Shown: positions 32,118 through 42,498, counted from the first letter of the stretch. The stretch is 64,000 nucleotides of DNA from Tessaracoccus massiliensis (GCF_000826065.2 NZ_LN623543.1:1-64000); one strand, 5' to 3'. The notes: generated from the letters alone by a model not told the origin. Numbers and translations: made by a program.

Positions 32118-33256
32118 AGTGCCTCCTTGAACTGCGGGCGACCGGCGCGCAGCTCCTCGACGATGGAACGGGTGACCGCGCACATGTCGCCGTCAGTGGC
32201 AGCGGCGACGCGACGCTGGCGCAGGTAGCTGGGGCCCTTCCTGACCAGGTCGCGGACGTGTTCGAACTGCTCCTGGCAGCCGAGCTCGTCCGCGATGTAG
32301 CCGAGCTTGTCCAGCCAGTACCCGATGCCGTCTGGGGCGTGGATGATGTAGTCATCCTTGCGCACGCTGATGATGTCGGCGGCCAGCCCGTAGCGGGCGG
32401 CCCGCCACTTGTTCTCCCGCATGAACCAGAACGGGAGCCGGTCGAGTTGCTCGCCTTTGGCCAGCACCCGGGACATCCGCTCGACGAGGGTCTGGCTCAG
32501 CGCGGCGAGCGCCCCCACCTCCATGAGCGTCGGCACCGAATCCATGATCCGGTTCTCCACCGTGCCCCACTGCGAGGGCCGCACGTCCCACCGGATCTCC
32601 GAGGGGTTCTGGATCATCCCCACCCCCTCCAACTGGGAGGCGAACGCCTCCAGTTCCTTCCAATCCGACATGTGGTACGGCAGGCCGTTGGTGGGCAACT
32701 GCTGGAAGATCATGGTGCGCTGCGACGCGAAGCGGGTGTCCTCACCCATCCAGAACGGGGAGGAGGCCGACAGCGCGATGAAGTACGGGGTGAAGCGGGC
32801 CAGCCCGTAGACGATGGGTAGGGCCTTGGCCTTCTGGTCGATGCCCACGTGGATGTGGAGCCCGTTGATGGCCATCTGCTGGCCCCACCAGCCGTTGCGC
32901 TCGGTGACGCGACGATACTGCGGCTTCTCGTAGGGCTTCTGATCGCCCGGGTTGCCGAAGGGGTGCGCCCCGGCGCCAAGCAGGGTCAGGCCGTGGGGCT
33001 CGAGCACTGACAGCGCCCACTCCAACCGCTCGCGTAGCTCCGCGACCGCTGATGTCACGTCTGCATGGACGCCCGTGACGAGCTCCACCATGGACTGCAG
33101 GTACTCACCCCGGATGGGGCCGTCGACCGGGTCCTCGACCTTCTCCAGCAGGAACGGCGCGCCGGGAACCTGCTCGTACGTCGTGGAGTCGACGACGGCC
33201 AACTCCCACTCGATGCCGAGCGTGGACTGCTTGGACTGCCCGAACTGGATCTTCAT
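32114..33256 (-). CDS. Glutamate-cysteine ligase family 2 (GCS2, YbdK-type carboxylate-amine ligase)
   Basis: 380 residues. Typical start FGQSKQSTLGIEWELAVVDSTTYEQVPGA, then RGEYLQSMVELVTGVHADVTSAV, LLGAGAHPFG and INGLHIHVGI, all hallmarks of GCS2. It is an ATP-grasp-like (glutamine-synthetase fold) enzyme that joins a carboxylate to an amine; E. coli YbdK has weak glutamate-cysteine ligase activity. The true substrate here is unknown; actinobacteria normally use mycothiol rather than glutathione. Start ATG 33256, in an operon with the amidotransferase. Confidence 0.9.
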   Translation of the reverse strand: MKIQFGQSKQSTLGIEWELAVVDSTTYEQVPGAPFLLEKVEDPVDGPIRGEYLQSMVELVTGVHADVTSAVAELRERLEWALSVLEPHGLTLLGAGAHPFGNPGDQKPYEKPQYRRVTERNGWWGQQMAINGLHIHVGIDQKAKALPIVYGLARFTPYFIALSASSPFWMGEDTRFASQRTMIFQQLPTNGLPYHMSDWKELEAFASQLEGVGMIQNPSEIRWDVRPSQWGTVENRIMDSVPTLMEVGALAALSQTLVERMSRVLAKGEQLDRLPFWFMRENKWRAARYGLAADIISVRKDDYIIHAPDGIGYWLDKLGYIADELGCQEQFEHVRDLVRKGPSYLRQRRVAAATDGDMCAVTRSIVEELRAGRPQFKEAL

Positions 33257-33363
33257 CTGGCCTCCAGGTGATTGGCAAGCAGACTAGTGCACGGATCTGG
33301 ATGCGGCCCAGCCGGTCCGGCCATCGGCGTTACGCTGGGCATGCGAGAAAGTGAGGACTCCCC

Positions 33364-34563
33364 ATGTCGCTGTTCGATGCCGTCGAGCTTGCCCCCGCAG
33401 ATCCGATCCTCGGCCTCACGGAGGCCTTCAACGCCGATACCAATCCCGCCAAGGTGAATCTGGGGGTGGGGGTATACCTCGACGAGGACGGCAAGCTGCC
33501 GCTGCTCGAGTGCGTCCGCATCGCGGAGCAGCGGCTCGCGGAGGACGCCAAGCCGAAGTCCTACCTTGCCATCGACGGGATGCCCGCCTACCGCGACGCG
33601 GTGCGCGAGCTCGTCTTCGGTTCGCATTCGGAGGCGTTGAAGGACAACCGGGTGGTCACCGTCGAATCCATCGGCGGCACGGGCGCCCTCAAGGTGGGAG
33701 CGGATCTCCTCAAGCAGATCAACTCGTCGGCCACGGTGCTGCTGTCGGATCCGAGCTGGGAGAACCACCGTGCGTTGTTCACCCGGGCGGGCTTCCGGGT
33801 CGACACCTACCGCTACTACGACGCGGAGGCCAAGGGGATCAACTTCGACGGGATGCTCGCGGATCTCCGGGTCGCCGACCCGGGCACCATCGTGGTGCTG
33901 CACGCCTGCTGCCACAACCCCACAGGTTATGACCTCAACGAGGACCAGTGGGATCAGGTCATCGCGGTGCTGCGTGAACGCTCGCTCGTCCCGTTCCTCG
34001 ACATGGCATACCAGGGATTCGGTTTCGGGTTGGAGCGCGATGGCGCCGTGGTCCAGCGGTTCGTCGACGCAGGCCTCGAATTCTTCCTGTCCACGTCCTT
34101 CTCCAAGTCGCTGAGCCTCTACGGCGAGCGGATCGGCTCCCTGTCGATCGTCACGGGGGACGAGGATGCGGCCAAGCGCACGCTCTCGCAGCTCAAGATC
34201 TGCATCCGCACGAACTACTCCAACCCCGCCACCCACGGTGCCGCCATCGTCACCACGGTGCTGACCGATCCGGAACTGCGCGCCACCTGGGAGCAGGAAC
34301 TGGGGGCGATGCGCGACCGGATCAAGAAGGTCCGGCAGGGCCTCGTCGACAGGCTCGACGCCAAGGGCATCGAGGACATGGGCTTCATCGCCGAGCAACT
34401 GGGCATGTTCAGTTACTCCGGGTTGACGAAGGCGCAGATGATCGAACTGCGCGACAGGCACGGCGTCTACGGCACGGACACGGGGCGGATGTGCGTGGCG
34501 GCACTCAACGACAAGAATCTCGACATCGTCGCCGATGCCATCGCGGCGGTGCGGGGAGGCTAG
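33364..34563 (+). CDS. Aromatic / aspartate aminotransferase (class I, PLP)
   Basis: 399 residues. The protein belongs to the AspC/TyrB group: start FDAVELAPADPILGLTEAFNADTNPAKVNLGVGVYLDEDGKLPLLECV, substrate region ESIGGTGAL, LLSDPSWENHRALF, HACCHNPTGYDL, the PLP-binding Lys in STSFSKSLSLYGERIG, and the substrate Arg in TGRMCVAAL. It moves amino groups between aspartate or aromatic amino acids and 2-oxoglutarate. Start ATG 33364 follows GTGAGGACTC; a TACGCT -10-like element is at 33330. It converges with recD, 2 bases apart. Confidence 0.93.
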   Translation: MSLFDAVELAPADPILGLTEAFNADTNPAKVNLGVGVYLDEDGKLPLLECVRIAEQRLAEDAKPKSYLAIDGMPAYRDAVRELVFGSHSEALKDNRVVTVESIGGTGALKVGADLLKQINSSATVLLSDPSWENHRALFTRAGFRVDTYRYYDAEAKGINFDGMLADLRVADPGTIVVLHACCHNPTGYDLNEDQWDQVIAVLRERSLVPFLDMAYQGFGFGLERDGAVVQRFVDAGLEFFLSTSFSKSLSLYGERIGSLSIVTGDEDAAKRTLSQLKICIRTNYSNPATHGAAIVTTVLTDPELRATWEQELGAMRDRIKKVRQGLVDRLDAKGIEDMGFIAEQLGMFSYSGLTKAQMIELRDRHGVYGTDTGRMCVAALNDKNLDIVADAIAAVRGG

Positions 34564-34565
34564 CC

Positions 34566-36302
34566 CTAGCGGGCCAGACCGCTGGCGCGTCGGGCCGGCG
34601 TGGCCACCGCCGTGGCCAGCGCGTCCCAGGATCCGTAGAGCGTGACACTGTCCTGCGCGCGGGTCACCGCCGTGTAGAGCAACTCCCTGGTGAGCAGCGG
34701 AGACCCGGGTGGGGGCAGCACCACCGAGACGGCCGCGAACTGGCTGCCCTGCGACTTGTGGATGGTCATGGCATGCAGATCAGCCGCGTCATCGAGGAGT
34801 GACGGGGCCACCTGCAACGGCCACCCCGGCAGATCCACCACGGCGGTGAGCCCTCCCTCCGCATCAGCAACGACGACGGCGGTGTCGCCGTTGCTGAACA
34901 GGTCTGTGTTGCGTTGGATCAGCAAGGGCTGGCCGGGGTAGGGCCGCGTGTCGAAGCCATAGTGGGGCAACTGGGTGCCCAGCCAGGTGCGCACCGAGCG
35001 CGCCCACTGACCCACACCGAATGGCCCCTCGCGGTGCGCGCAGAGGATCCGGTGCTGCTCCAGCGCACGGTTGGCCACGGTCCCGAGGCCTTTGAGGGCA
35101 GCGGCCTGTACCCGGGTTGCCGCGTCCAGGCAGTCTTGGCGTACCTCCGGCAACGTGGCAGGTTCCGAGGCACCGGTGAACTCGACGAACCGCAACGCCT
35201 CCGAAGACTTGATGATCTGCCTGGCGCCATCGGCATCGCCGGTGAGGATGGCCTCAGCGAGGTCGTTGATGGACTGCTTGGAGCGGTAGTTGTGCTGGAG
35301 CCTGACGATCGCACCGCCGGGGCCCTGCACCAGATCGTCGGCGCGTTCGATGTCTGCCAGGACGGCCCCGGCCTCGACGGAGCGCAACTGGTGCGGGTCT
35401 CCCAGCATGATCAGACGGGTTTCGGGTGAGATCGCCTCCAGTAGCGCCGTCATGAGCTCGAGCGAGACCATGGAGGTCTCGTCCACCACCACCACGTCGA
35501 AGGGCACCGGGTTCTGGGCGTGGTGCTCCAGCTCTGCCGAACGGGGGCGTGCCCCCAGAAGCTTGTGGATGGTGCCGCCCCAGACCTTGTTGAGCTGGCC
35601 CACGTCCGCCCGCACTGCTTGCTGTAGCCGGGCCGCGGCCTTGCCGGTGGGTGCCACCAGCGCCACCCGGGGCTGGTGCACCGCCAGCGCGTTCAGGATG
35701 CGTGCCACGATCGTGGTCTTGCCGGTGCCTGGGCCACCTGTGATGACGGTGGTGAGGTGGTTCAGGGCGGCGAGTACGGCCGCGTTCTGATGCTCATCCG
35801 CCTCCGGGACCGTGCCATCCTCACGTGGGGGTGCCGCCGGGGCCGCTGTGAGGTCGGACAGGGCCGGCAGCGTGCTCCGCTGGCGCAGGATGTGCGACAG
35901 CCTGCGCTCCTGACGCCAGTATCGGTCCAGGTAGAGCAGCGTCCCGTCGAGCCTGAAGGGGCGCCCCGCTGCGCTGTCTGCGGAAGCCGTGGCAGGCGAG
36001 GCCGCGACCGCCTTCACCCAGGCCTCCGGCTCGGGCCAGGGCGGCTCGACGGCCAGCTCCGCTGTGCTGTCCTCCTCATCCGATTCTGGGCGTAGCTCGG
36101 TGGCGGCCGTGGCCAGATCCACGCAGACCGAGCCCAGGCGCAGCTCCCGGGCGGCCAACGCGAACGCGAGCAGCACCTGGGGATCTGCCTCGCCACCCAG
36201 GCCGCCGAGGCGTCTTGCCAGGTGGAAGTCGATCAGGCCCAGCCAGCCTGCCTCGCAGAAGGAGCGCAGCAGGCCGGTGGCCGCTACCGGAATCTCACGC
36301 AT
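34566..36302 (-). CDS. recD: Exodeoxyribonuclease V alpha chain, RecD
   Basis: 578 residues. SF1B helicase of the RecBCD complex: Walker A VITGGPGTGKTTIVARIL (about residues 178-195), motif Ia LVAPTGKAAARLQ, Walker B DVVVVDETSMVSLEL, QLRSVEAGAVLAD and the C-terminal LHAMTIHKSQGSQFAAV plus LLYTAVTRAQD. The start chosen is ATG 36302 (MREIPVAATG), which lies 10 bases after GGGAGG and overlaps the recB stop region by 8 bases; the longer frame is a shadow. It is the last gene of the recC-recB-recD operon. Gene order C-B-D matches other actinobacteria. Confidence 0.95.
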   Translation of the reverse strand: MREIPVAATGLLRSFCEAGWLGLIDFHLARRLGGLGGEADPQVLLAFALAARELRLGSVCVDLATAATELRPESDEEDSTAELAVEPPWPEPEAWVKAVAASPATASADSAAGRPFRLDGTLLYLDRYWRQERRLSHILRQRSTLPALSDLTAAPAAPPREDGTVPEADEHQNAAVLAALNHLTTVITGGPGTGKTTIVARILNALAVHQPRVALVAPTGKAAARLQQAVRADVGQLNKVWGGTIHKLLGARPRSAELEHHAQNPVPFDVVVVDETSMVSLELMTALLEAISPETRLIMLGDPHQLRSVEAGAVLADIERADDLVQGPGGAIVRLQHNYRSKQSINDLAEAILTGDADGARQIIKSSEALRFVEFTGASEPATLPEVRQDCLDAATRVQAAALKGLGTVANRALEQHRILCAHREGPFGVGQWARSVRTWLGTQLPHYGFDTRPYPGQPLLIQRNTDLFSNGDTAVVVADAEGGLTAVVDLPGWPLQVAPSLLDDAADLHAMTIHKSQGSQFAAVSVVLPPPGSPLLTRELLYTAVTRAQDSVTLYGSWDALATAVATPARRASGLAR

Positions 36303-39300
36303 CGGTGCCTCCCAGCAGATCCGAGACCGCCACCACCAGAGGTGCCGGTGGGAACCAGCCGAAGACACCGCAGGCAGTACCGTCGACGACGGGGGTCTCC
36401 GGGCCGGCCATTCCTCGCACGAACAGATAGCCGACCCCACCCAGGTGCCGTTCAGGCGAATAGTCCGGCAGGCGCTGACCAAGGTAACGGTGGAGAGCTG
36501 CGCAGTAGAGGATCGCCTGCAGGGGATAGTGGGCCTGCATCATGGCCTCTGCCATCGCCGGCTGGGTGTAGTGACCGAGGATCAGCTCGTCGTGTGCGGT
36601 GGGAGCGAGCCTGTTGGTCTTGTAGTCCACCACGACGAAGCGTTCCCCCAACTGGAGCACGCCGTCGATGGAGCCGGTGAGGAAGCCGTTGAGGACGGCC
36701 TCTGCGGCCTCAGACGAAGCCAACCGCTCGGGATACTCAGCCAGCGGGTCTGTGGCGGGAAGGTGCTCGGCCATGAGCTCGGCCAGTTGGCGCAGCGTGG
36801 CCGGGGCGCGACGGTCCGCCAGTGGGAGGTCGAAGTCAAGCTCCGGCAGGCGGTGGGAGGTGGGCACATCAGTGAGTGCCTCGGCGGCCAGAGGATGCAG
36901 CGGCGTACGGCACATCCGCACCAGCGCTTCGGCCAGCTGTGACGACGACCCCTGGTCGAGGTTGTGGGCGGGGCCCATCTCGGCGAGCAGTTGCGCGGCA
37001 TGGGTCTCCAGCGTGCGGGGACCCCATTCGAGAACCTCCAGCGCCTCGTGGACCAGGGTGCCGAAGGCGGCACCCGCCGGGAGCCCTGACATGGGCGAGG
37101 GCGCGAGGAGTGCCGGATCCACCGGCTCCGGCGGCGCGACGTCGAGTTCGACGGATTCGTCTGAGACCACCCGCACCGCCGATTCGTGGAGCCCCTGCGT
37201 GAGGCCGGAGTAGGAGGTGCGGCGCCAGGTGTGGTCTATGGAACGGTGGAGCCCGGCCAACCGCAGGGTTGGACCGGTCCCGAGAGAGGGGAGTGCGGGT
37301 GGGGGCCCCGGATCTGAGCCGTCCAGTGTGGATTCGTGCACCAGGCCGGTGCCGATGGCAGGGCGCTTGGCCAGCAGCGCGCCGAGCGGGCTGTCAGTGC
37401 GGGCGCCCTTCGGTGGGGCGATGTGCCAGGCGATGGCCAGGTGCTCGGCCCGGGTGAACCCGACGTAGAGCAATCGCAATTCCTCTGCGAGATGCTGGGC
37501 GTTCAGGTCCTGTGTGATGGCGTCCCTCCAATCAGGGGTGGGACCGACGTACAGGTGGCGCCTGCCTCCCTCGACGATGGTGAACGGCTTGTACCGCTGC
37601 GCTTTGACGCCATCGGTCTGCGGGAGCAGCACGATGGGGAACTCCAGCCCCTTGGCTGCATGCATGGTCATCACGCGGATGGCGGGTTGATCGGTGGACA
37701 CGCGCAGCGAATCTGCCTCTTCGTCTGAGGAGTTGCGTGCCTCGCCCAGCGTAATGAGGCCGTCGAGCGTGGTCTCTCCCGACGCGTCGAACAGCTCCGC
37801 CAGATGTTTGATGTCTGCCAGTTGACGGTCCCCGTCCGGCTCTGCCAGCACCCGGGCGTCGAGGGAGGTGCGGGTGCGCAGCAGCGTCAGGACGGCGGAG
37901 ACCCCGCCAGAGTGCCAACGCTGGGACAGTTCGCGCACGAGGGTGCTGACCCGGGCCGCCTCCATCGGATCAGCGGAGAACAGTTGCGCCAGCGGCGACC
38001 CGATCAGCGGTGTCATGGCCGCAAGGCGGATGTGGGTCTGGGTGGGATCCGCCATAGCGCGCAGCACGGAGACCCAATGCTGGCTGGATGGCTGTGTCCA
38101 GACGGATTGGCTGCCGGTCAGCACCGCGGGATGACCCGCCTCCGTGAGGGCGGTGCGGATGCTGCGGCCCCGTGCCGCGGTGCGGACCAGCACCGCGATG
38201 TCCGACGGCGAGAAGGTCTCGCCGGGCTTGTCGGAGGGGCAGGCCAGAATCTGGCGCACCTGTCGGATGAGGTCGTGCTCAACGGCTGTGTCCGGGGAGA
38301 CATCGCCCAACTGATCCGAAATGGCGGTGCGCAGCCAGAGCCGGGAGGCAGCGGGCAGCCCCGTGCGGGGTCCGTGATGTGAGGACACCGGGGTGACGGT
38401 GACCGTCTCCTCGCCCAGCGCGGTCTGCCCGAAGAGCTCCACCACGCCGTCGACGAGCGGCTTGTCGGTGCGGAAGTTGGTGCCCAGGCTCGCGGTCTGT
38501 GCGTGCTTCCTGGCGGCGAGGTAGCTGCCCAGATCCGCACCACGGAACCCGTAGATGGACTGCTTGGGGTCGCCGATAAGGATCGTGGGGCGGGCCCGAC
38601 CGACGAAGGCGGCACGGAGGATGGCCCACTGGTCGGGATCCGTGTCCTGGAACTCGTCGACGAGCACCACACTGAATCTGCGCCGCAACTCCTGTGCGAC
38701 TGCTTCGCCCGTGGTGGCGTCGGTGAGTAGTTCGCGCAGCCGGGTGGTCACGTCGTCGAAGGTGCACACGCCCTGCACCGCCTTGCGGTGCGCGTACAGT
38801 TCGCGCACGGCGGAGGCATAGTCTGCGTGGGGGCCCTCCTGCGGGAGCAGCGGCAGGGATGTGGTGCAGGCGGCTTCGCCGATGCGCAGCGCATCACGCG
38901 GCGTGATGTCCGGGGTCTCCGCCGTACGGAAGAGCCTCAGATAGACGTCGGTGGCGCACTCCCTGGCCAACTCGATGGGATCTGAACCCACCGTCTCAGC
39001 CGGATCCCAGTCTCCGAGAATGCCCAGCTCGTACAACATGGCTTGGCAGAAGGCGTGCGTGGTGAGGATGGTGGCCTCGCTGAACCGGGCCACCGCCTCG
39101 GCTAGCCTGGCGCGGTGGAGGGGGGCGTCCCCTTCGGCGAGGAGCCTGGCGACGGGGTCTTCCACCCGTCCCTCAGGTATGGGGAGGCCCTGCGCGATGC
39201 GGTCCATCTCATCGATGATGGCCTGCAGCCTGGTGAACACCCTGGTGCGCATTTCGCCGGCGGCGTGGTTGCCGAAGGTGATGAGCAGCAGGTGCGATAC

Positions 39301-39429
39301 GTCCAGCCCCTGCTCGGCCAGATAGCGGGCGGTGAGCGCCGCGATGGTGTAGGTCTTGCCGGTGCCGGCGCTGGCCTCCAGCAGGACGGTGTCTGTGGGC
39401 AGCGGGGCTGTCAGGTCGAAGATGGTCAC
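36295..39429 (-). CDS. recB: Exodeoxyribonuclease V beta chain, RecB
   Basis: 1044 residues. SF1A helicase plus nuclease. Walker A VLLEASAGTGKTYTIAAL (residues of about 15-32), motif Ia LITFGNHAAGEMRTRV, Walker B VVLVDEFQDTDPDQW, GDPKQSIYGFRGAD, MTMHAAKGLEFPIVLLP and LLYVGFTRAEH. The C-terminal nuclease has the RecB motif GSIDGVLQLG then FVVVDYKTNRL, with the metal-binding Asp and the Lys present. GTG 39429 (GTGACCATC) has GGAGGTG upstream and overlaps the recC stop by 4 bases. Confidence 0.95.
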   Translation of the reverse strand: MTIFDLTAPLPTDTVLLEASAGTGKTYTIAALTARYLAEQGLDVSHLLLITFGNHAAGEMRTRVFTRLQAIIDEMDRIAQGLPIPEGRVEDPVARLLAEGDAPLHRARLAEAVARFSEATILTTHAFCQAMLYELGILGDWDPAETVGSDPIELARECATDVYLRLFRTAETPDITPRDALRIGEAACTTSLPLLPQEGPHADYASAVRELYAHRKAVQGVCTFDDVTTRLRELLTDATTGEAVAQELRRRFSVVLVDEFQDTDPDQWAILRAAFVGRARPTILIGDPKQSIYGFRGADLGSYLAARKHAQTASLGTNFRTDKPLVDGVVELFGQTALGEETVTVTPVSSHHGPRTGLPAASRLWLRTAISDQLGDVSPDTAVEHDLIRQVRQILACPSDKPGETFSPSDIAVLVRTAARGRSIRTALTEAGHPAVLTGSQSVWTQPSSQHWVSVLRAMADPTQTHIRLAAMTPLIGSPLAQLFSADPMEAARVSTLVRELSQRWHSGGVSAVLTLLRTRTSLDARVLAEPDGDRQLADIKHLAELFDASGETTLDGLITLGEARNSSDEEADSLRVSTDQPAIRVMTMHAAKGLEFPIVLLPQTDGVKAQRYKPFTIVEGGRRHLYVGPTPDWRDAITQDLNAQHLAEELRLLYVGFTRAEHLAIAWHIAPPKGARTDSPLGALLAKRPAIGTGLVHESTLDGSDPGPPPALPSLGTGPTLRLAGLHRSIDHTWRRTSYSGLTQGLHESAVRVVSDESVELDVAPPEPVDPALLAPSPMSGLPAGAAFGTLVHEALEVLEWGPRTLETHAAQLLAEMGPAHNLDQGSSSQLAEALVRMCRTPLHPLAAEALTDVPTSHRLPELDFDLPLADRRAPATLRQLAELMAEHLPATDPLAEYPERLASSEAAEAVLNGFLTGSIDGVLQLGERFVVVDYKTNRLAPTAHDELILGHYTQPAMAEAMMQAHYPLQAILYCAALHRYLGQRLPDYSPERHLGGVGYLFVRGMAGPETPVVDGTACGVFGWFPPAPLVVAVSDLLGGTDA

Positions 39430-42400
39430 GAGGCACCTCCGGCCAGCGGACGGTAGAGTTCCCAGGCCCACGCCTGAAAGGCGCTCGGCTGGCCATTGGC
39501 AGGGTCAGCGGGGCGCGGCGGATCCTCAAAGAGTTCGCCTACATCAGCGGAGTAGAAGAGCCGCCATGCCGGGCCTGCCCCGCTCCACCTGCCACGGAAG
39601 TCCCCGATCGGCCCGGTCCACTGGGCCGGGGTGAATCTGTCCGCCGCATGCTCTAGGGCGTAGGTGAGGGCGGGAGCTGCAGGCACGGGCAGCAGACGGT
39701 GCTGCGCCTGAGCGTAGGCCGCGATGATCGTGGTCAGGTGCTCGAGAGCCTCGGCTTGGGGCAGTGGCGCCACCTCCCACTGCTCAGTCCCGATCGCGAA
39801 ATTGGTGTTGCGGTTCTTCACGAAGTGGTGGAGCTTGGCGGGCACCTGCATGCCCTGGGCCCCCAGGGCCAGGCTCTCGAGCCAGGGCCGCAGGATTCCG
39901 GTTCTGTTCCGGCTGGGGTTGGCGGCCAGCGCGAGCCCAGACCGGGTGCGCACCTCATCGACCAGCCGGACATGCTGCGCTGCGTCCAGGCTGACCGTGA
40001 GCTCGATGACCTGGGTATCGACTGCGCCGGACCATTCCCCCCATGCGCTCTTCCAGAGTTGGGTGGCCTCGTGCTTGGCCGCACGGAAGGCCGCGTCGCC
40101 GATGGCTTGTGGCGGCAGGTCCTCACGCTGACGGAAGTAGTCCTCCACGGACTCCAGGCTGGTGCCGGTCTTCCAGGAATCAACCAGCGCGTTGACGAGG
40201 CGCCAGTTCTCCAGGCCACCCACCTCAAGGGGCAGTTCATCGGTGACCTGCGGCTCGTCGTACAGGGCGATGCCTCCCGCAGCGCGCAGGAATGTCTTGG
40301 CCGGATCCGTCAGAAACCGTTCCAGCTGGGTGAGCGTGACCTGCGTCGGGGCAGGGCCCAGTGGCCGGGCGGTGGCCTCTCTTCTGCGTCTGGCCGCGAG
40401 GGGGGCTCCGGACAGGGATGAGGAGCGGCGTGCCTGCGCGCCCGCAAAGGCAGGGGCGTCGAAGCTGGGATGAGCTCCGAAGTTGCCGGGCGAGGTTGCC
40501 GTCGGCGGATGCCCGATGGGCTGCTCCGCGACGCCGAGTTGCTCGAGGAGCCAACTCACGGCCACCGGCACGGACGCGCGGTCATTGGTTCGCTGTGAGC
40601 GTGCCTGCCGCACGATCACAAGCTTGTCCGCGCAGCGGGCATGGGTGAGCAGTTGCTGGAGGCGACGCCCGGGCAGGTCTGGGGCCCTGCTGCCAAGGTC
40701 TACCGAATCAGGGAGGTGACCTGCGCGGCCCGGCACCACGTCATCGGTGACGCCCAGCATGGCGACGAGCTTGAACTCCACGTGCTGCAGCTCACCCAGT
40801 GGGATCAGCTGCATCGTGCCGTTGCCGGCGGCGACGCGCGCCCGGGGCGGGGATGCGGCCTCCTCCAGTAGAAGCGCGAACTCGTGCGGGGTGAGGTTGG
40901 TGGGGTGCCCCTGGTGGTCCGCCTCGAAGCGGGCCAACACCGCGAGGGCGTGGAGCTCCTGCCACTGGTCCGCGTGGGGGAGTGCGATCAGCGCCTCCAT
41001 CGCCCGCCGGGCACGTTGGACCCAGCCCGACACTGTGGTGGGCGCCTGGGTGGTGGCAACCACGCGGCGCAGCCGGGCGAGGACCTCGCACAGGGACCCC
41101 ACGAGCGTGAGATCCGAGGCGGTGACCGCCTCCGTGCCTGAGAGCCCCAACCCGGCGTCGGTGCCGGGGGCGACGGCCAAGCCGATGAGCAGCCTGTCGA
41201 TGCCGCGCGTCCAGGTGTTCTGATCCACTCCTGCCAGGTTGAAGGCGGCACGGTGGCCGGCATCCAGTCCCCACCTGATGCCCGCCCCGGAGACCAGCTC
41301 CACCACCGCCCGGCGGTCCGTGAGGTTCCAGCGGTGCGCGATGGGCGGGCTCAGCAGAAGCTCGACGGTGTCGCTCGCGGTGGCGCGGGACGACCCCAGC
41401 CGGATGAGGCGCACGAGGAGGTGGAGGACGGGATTGGTCTCGAAGGCGCCGGGCGGTTGCAGCCGCAGCGTGCGGCCCGGGTGAGCCTCGTCATCTGCGG
41501 GGGCGAACGCGGCCTCCAGGAGGCCCGCGTAGCGCTCGGCCTGGGGGCACACGATCACGACGTCCCGGGGCTGGAGCGTGTCATCCTCGGCGAAGGCGCG
41601 GGTTAGCTCATCGCGCAGTACCTCCACCTGCCTGGCTTCTCCGTGCGAATCGTGCAGGGACACCGCAGGCGCGGGCGCCGCCTCCCCCGGCAGGTCCAGC
41701 GACTCTGAGGCCAGTGCCTGGGCCCAGGCCTCGCCCGGTGACCCGGACGGCTGCAGAATGGTCAGACCGTGGCCCTCTGCCAGCGCCTGGATGATGGAGG
41801 CCTGGGGAGCGGTCAGGTGATCCACGGCCAGCACGAAGGTGGGCATGGTGTCCTGAGCCGCCGCGTCGAGCATGTCGTCGAGGATGGCGAGCGGATCGAG
41901 TTCAAGGGCGGAGGCGACGCGGCGGAACAGCTCTGGCTGCCAGGCGAGCTCGTCCGGGAGAGGCTTCGCATCCAGGCCCGCGTCTGAGCCCTCGAGCCAC
42001 TGGGCAAGGAGCTCGGGCGCCTGGTCCAGGTAGCTGCGCAACAACCTGGCGACACGCATGGCCGTGGCCCGACGACGGCCGGGGCGTGCGTCATCCGCGG
42101 CCAGTGCGCGCCTCACCAGGGGGTGGGACACCGACGTCAGGGCGTCCGCGACGGCGATGTCCAGTGGGGTGCCCCGCCAGCGAGAGCGATCTCTTCCGAC
42201 GCCGGCCCGCTCCGCGATGTGGCGCATCAGATCGGTGGGGGACAGGTACTCGATGCCGGCCGAGATCCCCAACCGGGCTGCCACCTCCTGCCCGACGACG
42301 CGGCCGGTGGCGCGCGTCGAGACCACTACCCGCAGCCTGCGGAACGGATCTGTGGCGGCACCGGTGAGAAGCTCCGCGAGATGGTCGATCAGGGCGGCCC

Positions 42401-42431
42401 ATCGGGCCCCTCTCACCAGTCTCACGGTCAT
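39426..42431 (-). CDS. recC: Exodeoxyribonuclease V gamma chain, RecC
   Basis: 1001 residues. RecC is the Chi-recognising subunit, a catalytically dead SF1 helicase plus nuclease fold. Diagnostic stretches are YLSPTDLMRHIAERAG-like (here EYLSPTDLMRHIAE), AQWLEGSDAG, HFVLAVDHLTAPQ-like (here FVLAVDHLTAPQASIIQALAEGHG), and CPQAERYAGLLEAAF, HPGRTLRLQ, FLTDPAKTFLRA. The start is set at ATG 42431 because TAGGGT (42444 down to 42439) lies exactly 7 bases before it, indicating a leaderless transcript; the longer frame runs antisense into uvrD2. First gene of the recCBD operon. Confidence 0.94.
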   Translation of the reverse strand: MTVRLVRGARWAALIDHLAELLTGAATDPFRRLRVVVSTRATGRVVGQEVAARLGISAGIEYLSPTDLMRHIAERAGVGRDRSRWRGTPLDIAVADALTSVSHPLVRRALAADDARPGRRRATAMRVARLLRSYLDQAPELLAQWLEGSDAGLDAKPLPDELAWQPELFRRVASALELDPLAILDDMLDAAAQDTMPTFVLAVDHLTAPQASIIQALAEGHGLTILQPSGSPGEAWAQALASESLDLPGEAAPAPAVSLHDSHGEARQVEVLRDELTRAFAEDDTLQPRDVVIVCPQAERYAGLLEAAFAPADDEAHPGRTLRLQPPGAFETNPVLHLLVRLIRLGSSRATASDTVELLLSPPIAHRWNLTDRRAVVELVSGAGIRWGLDAGHRAAFNLAGVDQNTWTRGIDRLLIGLAVAPGTDAGLGLSGTEAVTASDLTLVGSLCEVLARLRRVVATTQAPTTVSGWVQRARRAMEALIALPHADQWQELHALAVLARFEADHQGHPTNLTPHEFALLLEEAASPPRARVAAGNGTMQLIPLGELQHVEFKLVAMLGVTDDVVPGRAGHLPDSVDLGSRAPDLPGRRLQQLLTHARCADKLVIVRQARSQRTNDRASVPVAVSWLLEQLGVAEQPIGHPPTATSPGNFGAHPSFDAPAFAGAQARRSSSLSGAPLAARRRREATARPLGPAPTQVTLTQLERFLTDPAKTFLRAAGGIALYDEPQVTDELPLEVGGLENWRLVNALVDSWKTGTSLESVEDYFRQREDLPPQAIGDAAFRAAKHEATQLWKSAWGEWSGAVDTQVIELTVSLDAAQHVRLVDEVRTRSGLALAANPSRNRTGILRPWLESLALGAQGMQVPAKLHHFVKNRNTNFAIGTEQWEVAPLPQAEALEHLTTIIAAYAQAQHRLLPVPAAPALTYALEHAADRFTPAQWTGPIGDFRGRWSGAGPAWRLFYSADVGELFEDPPRPADPANGQPSAFQAWAWELYRPLAGGAS

Positions 42432-42498
42432 GGCAGCCACCCTACTGGTGGTCACCGACAATTCTGTTTTGTCCGTGCGGGGCGGTATGAATGGGGCC

